A DNA stretch of 8,778 nucleotides from Lentisphaeria bacterium. GTDB taxonomy: Bacteria > Verrucomicrobiota > Lentisphaeria > Oligosphaerales > Lenti-02. Under the pieces are notes generated by a model. It saw nothing but the letters and a program-made list of their open reading frames with translations. It ran no database searches and was not told where the DNA came from. Where the stretch lies: the NCBI GenBank assembly GCA_023145395.1, contig JAGLDW010000739.1:1-8778 (forward strand), in the 5' to 3' direction. This document shows, piece by piece, positions 1 through 6,163 of this stretch (the first letter of the stretch is position 1; the number at the start of each line of letters is the position of its first letter). Made by a program: the position numbers and the translations under genes.

Positions 1-200
1 TGTCGGCAATAGGCGAGCAGTTAGGCCCGTTGACGATTTCCGGTCTTGATAGTGCCCGGAGCAAGATGATGCTAAAGATGGAAGGCAACAAGCAGTTGCA
101 GAAGAAGGTAAGCCAGGCGGAAAGAATCCTCGAAGCAATAGGCCATAAAAGCAAATCGGAGGACTTATACCTTTCCAGAAGCGCTACAGGAAAGGTATAA
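1..200 (+). CDS. C-terminal end of a probable REP-associated (IS200-like) transposase, 5' partial
   Basis: An open frame enters from the left edge (first whole codon at base 3) and ends at TAA 198-200, leaving 65 residues. The visible part opens with the segment IGEQLGPLTISGLDSAR, then a basic/acidic helix ending QKKVSQAERILEAIG. This pattern (I-G-x-x-L-G-x-L-x-x-S, then a helix with L-x-K-x-V) resembles the DnaA-like helix-turn-helix tail that follows the Y1 transposase domain in RAYT proteins. The catalytic HUH and tyrosine residues would lie outside the window, so the assignment rests on this tail alone. The adjoining inverted-repeat element that begins on the last base of the stop codon supports a mobile-element origin. 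It could instead be another helix-turn-helix protein. Base composition is more AT-rich than the genes to the right. Confidence 0.5.
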   Translation, partial: SAIGEQLGPLTISGLDSARSKMMLKMEGNKQLQKKVSQAERILEAIGHKSKSEDLYLSRSATGKV

Positions 201-322
201 CACCTCAACTATCAACAGATGGATTTGACTTTTAGTGCCGGGCATAGTGGCGGAGAGTTTGCGGTCCAAAAGGATCCATCAAGACGTGATCTGAGCCCCA
301 TTTGTGTTGATAGTTGAGGTGT
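200..322. repeat. 123-bp element with perfect 18-bp terminal inverted repeats (MITE- or REP-like)
   Basis: Bases 200-217 are the exact reverse complement of 305-322. A second, nested inverted pair lies directly inside the left arm: 218-224 (GATGGAT) matches 274-280 (ATCCATC). Nothing between the arms looks coding. The left arm shares its first base with the last base of the transposase stop codon, so the element abuts the gene exactly. No target-site duplication is visible beside the arms. It may be a small non-autonomous element mobilised by the neighbouring transposase, the right end of the transposase unit itself, or an unusually large structured 3' end of its transcript. A run of C-rich short direct repeats (CCCCGTGCCCC-like) follows at about 325-346. 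Confidence 0.7.
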
Positions 323-431
323 GACCCCCGTGCCCCCCCGTGCCCCTCAGAAAATTCGCCATGCAGGGAGCTGCGGGGACTTTTTGTGCCCAAAATTCGC
401 AAACCCGCTTGACAACAGTAAGATGCTCTGA

Positions 432-1178
432 CCCGCCCGCCCGGTCTATCACCCCGCCCCGTCTCCCTATGGCATTCCCTATCGCTGCTTGTACTCAAAG
501 AATATCGAGAACCTCTTCTGCGCGGGGCGTTGCGCAAGCATATCACACGCCGCCATGAGCTCGACCCGCGTCATGGGCACCTGCGCGCTGCTGGGTGAGG
601 CCGTGGCGGGCGCGGCTTCCATCGCCAGTGAAAATCAGCTGACGCCCCGGCAAGTCGGAGTCGCCCATATGCCCGAACTCCAGCAGCGCATTTTGCGGCG
701 CGGCATCTGCCTGCCGGGAATCAGGCAGCAGTTTCCGCCCATCACCTGCTCCGCCACGCTTACGGCCTCGCACGGGAACCCCAATATTCTGCTGGACGGC
801 TTTCACCGACCTGATGCCGAGGGATCCCACTGCTGGGAGGGCAATCCGGGAGACTGGATCACGTTCTCCTGGGAACATTCTGTGCGGGTGACCGTGCTTG
901 TGCTGCTCTTTGACTCCGCACTCGACAAGGGTATTTGCATCAGCCACATGTCACCGGACAACGAAAGAACACTGAGCCACATGCCTCCGAAGATGGCAAA
1001 ACGATTTCGGGTGGAGATCCGCATCGGTCAAGAGTGGCACCTCTGGAAAAATGTCCTGGAGAACCATCAACGTCGGGTGGAAATTGCTCTGGAACAGAAA
1101 GTAACAGCTCTCCGGGTCGTCCTTGAGGATAGTTGGCATGCGGAATCCTCCATCCTCTATGCAGCATATGTGGGGTGA
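432..1178 (+). pseudogene. C-terminal remnant of an FAD-dependent oxidoreductase
   Basis: The reading frame is open from 432 (after an in-frame TGA at 429-431) to TGA 1176-1178. Family-like sequence starts near 465 with YGIPYRCLYSKNIENLF, then CAGRCASISHAAMSSTRVMG and a GEAVAGAA helix. This is the C-terminal FAD-contacting motif of the FAD-dependent oxidoreductases common in PVC bacteria. After that comes LTPRQVGVAHMPELQQRIL and a beta-rich, discoidin-like tail (NILLDGFHR, then W-E-G-N-P-G-D-W and VLLFDSALDKGI). The Rossmann GxGxxG motif and several hundred N-terminal residues that an intact member would have are missing, and no good Shine-Dalgarno site and start are evident; TTG at 489 is the nearest start-like codon. 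Insertion or deletion linked to the mobile DNA on the left is a plausible cause. The remaining frame has no stops or frameshifts, so decay is recent or the fragment is still expressed. Confidence 0.75.
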
Positions 1179-1209
1179 TTTGTCCCTGCCTCGCCTCCGA
1201 TGCGGAATG

Positions 1210-1239
1210 CGCAAATTTGCCGAAAAACGCAAATTTGCC
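1210..1239. repeat. Two direct copies of a 12-mer containing the palindrome GCAAATTTGC
   Basis: CGCAAATTTGCC occurs at 1210-1221 and again at 1228-1239, 18 bp apart. Each contains the perfect 10-bp palindrome GCAAATTTGC, so the two copies could also pair as a 10-bp stem with an 8-nt loop. There is no T-run after the second copy on the plus strand. They lie 20-50 bp upstream of the -35 box of the repressor promoter, where an activator or second regulator would bind. The function is not known. Confidence 0.6.
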
Positions 1240-1242
1240 ACC

Positions 1243-1289
1243 ATCTACGGGTTAACCAGTTGACAATCTACTGGTTAACCCGTAGATTG
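1243..1289. promoter_or_regulatory. Twin near-palindromic operators, probable binding sites of the downstream BlaI-family repressor
   Basis: Bases 1243-1260 and 1270-1287 are perfect 18-bp inverted repeats with a 9-nt spacer. Each arm is itself a near-palindrome around GGTTAACC: the right one spans 1264-1289 with one mismatched pair (1272/1281) and has CTAC and GTAG flanks; the left one is centred at 1253/1254 and is less perfect. The two centres are 23 bp apart. BlaI/MecI repressors are known to bind paired dyads with TAC/GTA half-sites overlapping their own promoter, and the arrangement here matches. Binding by this repressor is an inference. Confidence 0.75.
1260..1288 (+). promoter_or_regulatory. 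Sigma70-type promoter of the blaI-M56 operon
   Basis: A perfect -35 box TTGACA lies at 1260-1265, followed by a 17-bp spacer and a -10-like hexamer TAGATT (4 of 6 to TATAAT) at 1283-1288. The -35 box sits between the two operators and the -10 box inside the right operator, so an occupied operator would block RNA polymerase. Transcription would begin near 1295, leaving a leader of about 55 nt before the repressor start codon. Confidence 0.65.
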
Positions 1290-1349
1290 CATTTGTGATG
1301 GCGGTATCCGAGAATGAAGCAACCCAATAGAACGAGTACGGAATGACCA

Positions 1350-1745
1350 ATGGCAAGACCGAGACAGCAGACTCCGACGCCTGCCGAACTGGAAGTGCTC
1401 AAAGTGCTTTGGGACAGAGGCCCATGCACCGTCCGGGAGATTTTGACGGAAATGACGCGCGATACGGTACCCGCCTACACGTCGGTCATGAGTCTGCTCA
1501 CCGTCATGACGGGGAAGGGACTTACGCGTCGCGAGCCCAAGGGAAGAGCTTTCCTCTACAGTGTGGCCAGACCACGTGAGCGGACGCTTGGCCGATTGGT
1601 CGGCGATCTGCTCAGCCGTGCGTTCGAGGGATCCGCCAGCGCCATGGTCACGCAACTGCTCGACCAATCCAAGCTCAGTCACGATGAACTGAACGCGATC
1701 CGGCGCGCCATCGACGAGCATGCCGACAGGGGAGGCGCATCGTGA
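1350..1745 (+). CDS. BlaI/MecI/CopY-family transcriptional repressor
   Basis: This 131-residue protein has the usual length and layout of the family. The N-terminal winged helix (about 8-78) contains TPAELEVLKVLWDRGPCTVREI, then the recognition-helix region VPAYTSVMSLLTVMTGKGL and the wing RREPKGRAFLYSV. The C-terminal half (80-131) is the helical dimerisation region. In the known systems the dimer sits on paired dyads over its own promoter and is cleaved or released when the partner M56 protease is activated. Here the twin operators and promoter lie just upstream and the M56 gene overlaps its end by 4 bp, so autoregulation is very likely. ATG 1350 is chosen because it gives the full domain; the ATG at 1343 is in another frame. 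The Shine-Dalgarno match is weak (GGA at 1340-1342). The inducer is unknown. Confidence 0.93.
   Translation: MARPRQQTPTPAELEVLKVLWDRGPCTVREILTEMTRDTVPAYTSVMSLLTVMTGKGLTRREPKGRAFLYSVARPRERTLGRLVGDLLSRAFEGSASAMVTQLLDQSKLSHDELNAIRRAIDEHADRGGAS
1728..1735 (+). promoter_or_regulatory. Strong ribosome binding site fixing a GTG start
   Basis: AGGGGAGG lies inside the end of the repressor gene, six bases before GTG 1742-1744. It supports that GTG as the start of the M56 gene and indicates translational coupling through the GTGA overlap (1742-1745). Confidence 0.75.
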
Positions 1746-3352
1746 TCGAAGTCTTCACACTTCCAGTCTATCGCCGACTTGTTGTCACACTTGTCCACTT
1801 TCTTTGGCAGGGCGCTGCCGTCGCCTTGTGCCTACGCGTCAGTTTCACATTGCTGTCGCGGGCGCAGACCCGCTACGCGCTGAGTCTCGCGGCGCTGCTT
1901 TTCATGGCGAGTTGCCCAGTTGTGACATTTTTAAGTTTGGGCGGTGGAGAATCGCCCGAGATGGCGCGTTCAGGCGTCGGCCTGGCGTTCACTTCGTTTG
2001 TGTTCGATGCGGACTTTTCTGCGTCCCACCTTCGCGACTACGCCAGAGAAGCGCAGCCCTACGTCATTCTCTGCTGGCTCACCGGGGTACTCGGTCTCGG
2101 GCTTCGTCTGGTGGCCGGACAGGTCGGTACGCTGTGGTTGAGGAGGAGCACTCAGTGCGTGCCGCACGAACTGGAGCGTCGAGCACGGATCTTAGCGGAA
2201 CGGCTCGGACTCCGAGGCAGATGGCGCCTTGCAGCAACATGCAGAATTGACAGTGCGGTTGCTGTGGGGCTCTGGCGTCCCGTCGTGTTGATCCCAGCGT
2301 CGTGGCTGACGGGCTTTCCCACGGATCTGCTCGATGCCGTTGTCGCGCACGAATTGGCCCATATACGTCGTTGGGACCTGTGGGCCAATCTCCTGCAGCG
2401 TCTGTTGGAAACGGCTTTTTTCTACAATCCGTTCGTATGGTGGGTGTCACGATGCGTCACGCAGGAGCGTGAAATGTGTTGTGACGAATTGGCAGCAACG
2501 GCGACGCATGGACGCGAGACGTATGTACTCGCGCTCGAAACCGCCGCCAAAGTGAGTGCAGGCCTCCGCGCCCCGGCGCTGGGAACCGCTCTCGCAGAAA
2601 GGTCGAAGATGAATCTGCTCAAACGTGTGAAGTATCTGCTCGCAGGGCCAGGCATTGTCCGTGAGAGTCGCTGGTGGCCCATCGGTCTCCTCACGACAAC
2701 ACTGCCCTTGATGGCGTGGCTGCTGTCGCTGGGCCTGCTGACGGCTGGAGTTCCGTCCGTCAGCGCTGAAGAACATTCCCCGAAAGACAAGGAAGTGCTG
2801 CGACTCGTCCGCGAGTTGCGCGAGGAGGTCCGTCAGCTCAGGCGCGAGGTGAACAAAATGCGCGAACGGAACGAAGGGCCTGAGCATCATGGGGGCGAGG
2901 AGCACGAGGGACGCGAACACGCCGAACGCGAGAAGAACGAGGGGCGAGAGCACCACGACCGCGAAGAGCGTCGTAACGGTAACGACAAGGACGGAGGGGA
3001 ACGACACGAGCGCGAAGAACGGGAAGGCCGCAAGCATCACGACGGGGCTGATGGAGACGGCGAACACCGTGAACGCAAAGAGCGTGAGGGGCGAGAGCAC
3101 CACGGACGCGAGGGACGCAAGGGGGCGGAACACGCCGAAAGAGCGGGAAGGCTGTTCAAAGGCTACGATTCCAACGGTGATACGCGAGTGAGCAAGGATG
3201 AGTTTTTCCAGAAGCTCATCGGCAAGAATGGAAAAGGCATGGACCGGGAAAAACTCGAACGCCTTTTCCGCTCTGGTGACAAGGATGGCAACGGTTCATG
3301 GTCCCTTGAGGAGTTTGCAGCCAAACTCAGAAGAGGGGAACACCACGAGTAG
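1742..3352 (+). CDS. M56 (BlaR1/MecR1-like) membrane metalloprotease with His/Glu-rich repeat and EF-hand sensor tail
   Basis: This is a 536-residue membrane protein. Hydrophobic segments lie near 11-38, 43-67, 104-126 and 313-336. The M56 protease region carries the zinc motif HELAH (203-207) and the downstream E-R-E-M-C-C-D-E (242-249), which supplies the third ligand and the family's CD signature. BlaR1 proteins end in a penicillin-binding domain; this one does not. After the last membrane segment comes VPSVSA|EE (338-344), which resembles a signal peptidase site, then a coiled coil (about 346-377), a charged repeat (378-466) with 13 histidines and four copies of EGR[EK]H, and two EF-hand loops: DSNGDTRVSKDE (476-487) and DKDGNGSWSLEE (513-524). 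Both have acidic or polar ligands at positions 1, 3, 5, 9 and 12. The tail should face outside the cytoplasm, where it could sense Ca2+ or another divalent metal and trigger cleavage of the overlapping repressor. The family is certain; the ligand is inferred. Confidence 0.92.
   Translation: MIEVFTLPVYRRLVVTLVHFLWQGAAVALCLRVSFTLLSRAQTRYALSLAALLFMASCPVVTFLSLGGGESPEMARSGVGLAFTSFVFDADFSASHLRDYAREAQPYVILCWLTGVLGLGLRLVAGQVGTLWLRRSTQCVPHELERRARILAERLGLRGRWRLAATCRIDSAVAVGLWRPVVLIPASWLTGFPTDLLDAVVAHELAHIRRWDLWANLLQRLLETAFFYNPFVWWVSRCVTQEREMCCDELAATATHGRETYVLALETAAKVSAGLRAPALGTALAERSKMNLLKRVKYLLAGPGIVRESRWWPIGLLTTTLPLMAWLLSLGLLTAGVPSVSAEEHSPKDKEVLRLVRELREEVRQLRREVNKMRERNEGPEHHGGEEHEGREHAEREKNEGREHHDREERRNGNDKDGGERHEREEREGRKHHDGADGDGEHRERKEREGREHHGREGRKGAEHAERAGRLFKGYDSNGDTRVSKDEFFQKLIGKNGKGMDREKLERLFRSGDKDGNGSWSLEEFAAKLRRGEHHE
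2873..3139 (+). repeat. Degenerate in-frame repeat encoding the His/Glu/Arg/Gly-rich linker
   Basis: The linker codons have clearly expanded from short units. A 19-bp stretch beginning GAGGGGCGAGAGCACC is identical at 2939-2957 and 3086-3104, and shorter relatives (GAGGGACGCGAACACG and similar) occur between. The encoded unit is roughly E-G-R-E-H-H-x-R-E. Two stretches inside, DKDGGERHEREE (residues 415-426) and DGADGDGE (434-441), look like degenerate calcium loops, so the region may contain worn EF-hand copies as well as a metal-binding or charged spacer. Confidence 0.7.
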
Positions 3353-3360
3353 TGGATGCC

Positions 3361-3395
3361 GGAACGCGCAGGCAAGCCTTGCGCGTTCCAATTTT
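3361..3395 (+). terminator. Rho-independent terminator of the blaI-M56 operon
   Basis: A perfect 10-bp GC-rich stem (GGAACGCGCA at 3361-3370, TGCGCGTTCC at 3380-3389) with a 9-nt middle that can add two more G-C pairs is followed by AATTTT (3390-3395). It begins 9 bp after the M56 stop codon. The opposite strand has no T-run, so it should act only on plus-strand transcription although a minus-strand operon converges here. Confidence 0.8.
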
Positions 3396-3398
3396 CTC

Positions 3399-3437
3399 CT
3401 GGATTCGGAGAAGGCGTCCAGTCTCTGGAAGAGGTCG
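3399..3437 (-). pseudogene. 39-bp copy of the 3' end of the nucleoside hydrolase gene
   Basis: Bases 3399-3437 match 5128-5166 at 33 of 39 positions, in the same orientation. On the minus strand they read DLFQRLDAFSES, against DLFQKLDAFAKSS at the end of the nucleoside hydrolase. The copy lies in the same frame as the GH20 gene but beyond its stop codon. Similarity falls away on both sides. It may be the remnant of a duplicated gene whose body was lost, or a short dispersed repeat that supplied the C-terminus of the hydrolase. The rest of 3396-3502 shows no other recognisable feature. Confidence 0.5.
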
Positions 3438-3502
3438 TTGCCCACGTTCAAGTTGCGCGGCGTTGGCTTCAAGCGCGTGAGCTCTGGCGCCCCGTGCGGA
3501 TG

Positions 3503-5053
3503 TCACTGTCCAGTTTGCTCCCGGGTGTACGCTTGTTTGGCCTCCGCCTGTCGTCTGCGGCAGAGATCAGCGCGTGTTTCAAGGCATTCCCGAGGCCAAT
3601 CGAACACGTAGTGCAGCCATTCGTCGTAGGCGGATCCGGCGAAACGCTGCCCGAAGTGCTCATGCACGGTGTCTCTGAGTTGCGTCAGTTCGGTCACGAC
3701 CGATGCCAACTCGGCAATGCGACGCTCCCATTCGGACTCGATCAGGCGAGCGCCGGACACGAAGGGTTCAGTTGCCCCCACGCATCGTTGTGCCTTCTTC
3801 GCCAGATGCAGTGCTCGCGCCATCAATTCGGTGCTTGTCCACTCGAATCGATGGGCGCCCACCTGATCGGCCAACAGCGCCATTTCCTCGGCCAGGGCGA
3901 GCTCCTTGGACAGGTTGTTGGATCGGCAGCGCCCCAGGGAGCGCACGATGCGGCTTGCATCGTCCGTCGGCACGCCGGGCCAGAAGGGCTCCGGCTTCCG
4001 TCCCGCAGCTTGGGCGAACTCCGCAACCAGCGGCCAGGTTAGATCGATCCTGAGATTCGGAGGGTAGAAGGTGTTGGCGCGTGCCCACGAGGTGGCGATC
4101 AGGCCCAGTTGATCGGTGCGGTCTATGGCGTTTGCCCAGGCGGTGATATTCTCGCGGTTCTGATTGTAGTCCGGCAGGATTGGGCCTTGAGCGCTGAAAC
4201 GCAGCACCGTGCCGCCGATCACGCGGAAACCGAGCCGCGTCCAGAGATCGACTTGGAACAGAGATTTCAGACCGCCATCTTCCATGTCTGGCTCAATGAG
4301 CGCCAGGACATTGGCAGGCAAATCCTCGACAAGCAGGGCATCTGCATTGGCTGCCACACTGTCTCGCATGACCCGATGTCCCGCAAGCCGAATTCGTTTC
4401 ATCGGCTCTGTTCCGCTGGTGTAGTCCCAGGGCGCCAGCACGACTCGACTGGTGAACTCGGCGAATGCGTCGGGCTCGAAGTGGTCCTCGAGCATGTCAC
4501 TCCAGATGATGGGCGTCTTGCCGTAGCTCTCGACAATGTCGCAGAGCCCGCGCAGGTGTTCGAGGAACACGGGCAGAGGACCGCCACGCTGCCTGACCCG
4601 TTCGCTGGTCACCAGTGAATCGGCCTCGTCCATGCCCAGGTGTACATACTTGCTGTCCGGATGAGTCTCGAGCACCTCGCGCAGCATGGAGGCGACCACC
4701 GATGTGGCCTCCAAATTGGTCGGGCAGACGGTCGTGCCCACGCTGGGATCCTCGGCCAAATGGCGGTACGCTGGCCAGCGAAACAGGTACTCCAAGTGGC
4801 CGAGACACTGCTGGAGTGGGATGATCTCGATCCCGTTCTCCGCCGCCGCGGACTGAAAAGCCCGTAGCGTCTCGAGAGTCCAGGATGCCGCCTTGTCCCA
4901 TGCCACATCGACGCACTGGAACGGAAACACGTCCTCATACTCGACCAGGACGGCATTGATTCGCTGGCTCGCCAGGTCCTCGAAGAGCTGGGGCATGTAC
5001 TCAGGCCGGAACAAGACACCCTTGAGATCAATGTGCACGGCTGCAATTTGCAT
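3503..5053 (-). CDS. Hexosaminidase D-like GH20 beta-N-acetylhexosaminidase
   Basis: This 516-residue protein should remove terminal beta-linked GlcNAc or GalNAc. It begins with HIDLKGVLFRPEYMP and VLVEYEDVFPF, as do hexosaminidase D-type GH20 proteins, which are single TIM barrels without the usual N-terminal GH20b domain. It carries the GH20 catalytic signature HLGMDEA (138-144), with D142 as the residue assisting the substrate acetamido group and E143 as general acid. Further barrel motifs are IIPLQQCLGHLEYL (77-90), PIIWSDMLED (181-190) and APWDYTSG (207-214). The last 160 or so residues are a helical extension. There is no signal peptide, so it is probably cytoplasmic and acts on imported oligosaccharides. 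ATG 5051-5053 is preceded by AAGGGA (5059-5064 on this strand) at good spacing. It follows the nucleoside hydrolase by 70 bp on the same strand, consistent with an operon. Confidence 0.88.
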   Translation of the reverse strand: MQIAAVHIDLKGVLFRPEYMPQLFEDLASQRINAVLVEYEDVFPFQCVDVAWDKAASWTLETLRAFQSAAAENGIEIIPLQQCLGHLEYLFRWPAYRHLAEDPSVGTTVCPTNLEATSVVASMLREVLETHPDSKYVHLGMDEADSLVTSERVRQRGGPLPVFLEHLRGLCDIVESYGKTPIIWSDMLEDHFEPDAFAEFTSRVVLAPWDYTSGTEPMKRIRLAGHRVMRDSVAANADALLVEDLPANVLALIEPDMEDGGLKSLFQVDLWTRLGFRVIGGTVLRFSAQGPILPDYNQNRENITAWANAIDRTDQLGLIATSWARANTFYPPNLRIDLTWPLVAEFAQAAGRKPEPFWPGVPTDDASRIVRSLGRCRSNNLSKELALAEEMALLADQVGAHRFEWTSTELMARALHLAKKAQRCVGATEPFVSGARLIESEWERRIAELASVVTELTQLRDTVHEHFGQRFAGSAYDEWLHYVFDWPRECLETRADLCRRRQAEAKQAYTREQTGQ

Positions 5054-5123
5054 GATGGTCCCTTGCCTAGGGTACGCGCGGACCCTTGTTCTGTGAGTTG
5101 TCGCTAGTCCCGATTTTCGCCTG

Positions 5124-6050
5124 TCAGCTGGATTTTGCGAAGGCGTCCAGCTTCTGGAAGAGATCGCGGAAAATGGGGTCGCGGTCGATCGAGCGCAGAC
5201 AGCGGAGGAAATGTCGTGACGGATCGGCGGACAGGGAGCCGTCGTCGGCCAAGTGAGGACTGTGAACGATATCGCTGACAGACCATTCCGGGTTGATCAG
5301 CCAGGCGGGCACGGCAATGTCCCAGATCACCTTGGACCAGGCGAAGGCATTGTAGCCGGCATGGCTCTTGACGTAGGCTTTGACATTCGACACCAGATAG
5401 TCGCCGATTTCACCTCGTCCGGCGACATAGTGCTCCAGCTCCGGGATGGTTGTGGTCAGGTGGTCGATCACGTGGAAGCACGGGCAGTGAACCATCGGCA
5501 CGCCCGAGTTGAGGACTGTCTGAACTGCGGCAATGTCCGGAGACATGTTGTATTCGCCACGCCGTGGCAGGTGGTAGCTGTAGCCCCCTAGCCAGATCAC
5601 CACGATGCGCTCGATGATTTCCGGCTGGATGCAGATGGCGGCGGCCACGTTGGTGATCGCGCCGATGGCGCCCACATAGAGCGGGGGGCCTTCCGGGTCC
5701 GTCGCCATGGCGCGGTTGATCAGGTCGCGGGTGGCATCCGTGTGTTGCGGCGCGGTCGCGGATAGGTACTCGGTTGCCCCCCTGTGGACAAAACCCTCCG
5801 CCGAACGGCCCAGCATGCCGAGCAGAAGATCTGCCTCCCGGTAGCTGTTGTCGATCGTGTCGGCCAGCGTCGGACTGTCCGGACGCACCTGGTAGGGCGC
5901 CAGGTGAATTGCCTCCAGATCGATCCGTTCCGGCGAGAGCAGGCTGTAGACAATCGCGAACTGGTCATCGACTTCGCACGCAGCGTCGGTGTCCAGGACC
6001 ATGCGAACGCGGTCTGTAGGCGGTGCCAGTCGTTGCAGTAGACGTTCCAT
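5124..6050 (-). CDS. Nucleoside hydrolase-like protein (IU-NH family, divergent active site)
   Basis: The chosen start gives 308 residues, normal for inosine-uridine nucleoside hydrolases, which hydrolyse the N-glycosidic bond of ribonucleosides using a calcium ion. The N-terminal metal motif is VLDTDAACEVDDQFAI (18-33): D20, D22, D28 and D29 stand for the usual DTDxGxDD but with two extra residues in the loop. The GAIGAITNVAAAI strand-helix (128-140) and EYN (166-168) match the ribose-binding segments. The late family motif HD is I-W-D-I-A-V-P-A (about 242-249), with the aspartate kept (D244) and the leaving-group histidine replaced by tryptophan. The sugar side of the pocket therefore looks intact and the base side altered, so the substrate may not be an ordinary nucleoside. 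It has no signal peptide and sits between two glycan genes. A start at 6095 or 6056 is possible but less well supported. Confidence 0.85.
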   Translation of the reverse strand: MERLLQRLAPPTDRVRMVLDTDAACEVDDQFAIVYSLLSPERIDLEAIHLAPYQVRPDSPTLADTIDNSYREADLLLGMLGRSAEGFVHRGATEYLSATAPQHTDATRDLINRAMATDPEGPPLYVGAIGAITNVAAAICIQPEIIERIVVIWLGGYSYHLPRRGEYNMSPDIAAVQTVLNSGVPMVHCPCFHVIDHLTTTIPELEHYVAGRGEIGDYLVSNVKAYVKSHAGYNAFAWSKVIWDIAVPAWLINPEWSVSDIVHSPHLADDGSLSADPSRHFLRCLRSIDRDPIFRDLFQKLDAFAKSS

Positions 6051-6056
6051 TTTCAT

Positions 6057-6061
6057 TCCTT
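6057..6061 (-). promoter_or_regulatory. Ribosome binding site deciding the nucleoside hydrolase start
   Basis: AAGGA on the minus strand lies six bases before ATG 6050-6048 but directly against ATG 6056-6054. Ribosome spacing therefore favours the second ATG, giving a protein that begins MERLLQRL. The rest of the 113-bp gap to the upstream gene (6051-6163) shows no convincing promoter or terminator. Confidence 0.65.
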
Positions 6062-6163
6062 GCCAATTTTGGTTCACCGAAACTCCATGTCCCACAGGAC
6101 TGCACGCGGACGCCGGACTATAGCGCTGTTAGGTATCTTCACCGTCTTGTTCCGCCACTCCAA

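Noticed and set aside
409..437. A promoter for the FAD oxidoreductase fragment, from TTGACA at 409-414
   Set aside because: The bases 16-18 bp downstream are GC-rich (CCCGCC) and give no -10 box.
2447..3133. A 228-codon minus-strand open frame opposite the M56 gene
   Set aside because: Its Val/Leu/Phe-rich sequence is the mirror of the Glu/Arg/His repeat codons on the plus strand; it is a composition artefact.
2873..3139. A CRISPR-like array
   Set aside because: The repeats are in-frame, degenerate and unevenly spaced, and encode one low-complexity protein segment; there are no uniform spacers or cas genes.
1742..3352. A beta-lactam resistance sensor (BlaR1/MecR1)
   Set aside because: There is no penicillin-binding/transpeptidase-like domain with SxxK and KTG motifs, and no beta-lactamase gene nearby; the C-terminus is a charged repeat with EF-hands.
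3356..4042. A 228-codon plus-strand open frame
   Set aside because: It begins in the terminator hairpin and runs antisense through the GH20 C-terminal region without family features.
6070..6163. A separate promoter between the DUF4838 and nucleoside hydrolase genes, from TATAGT on the minus strand near 6117-6122
   Set aside because: No acceptable -35 box is found 16-18 bp upstream of it.
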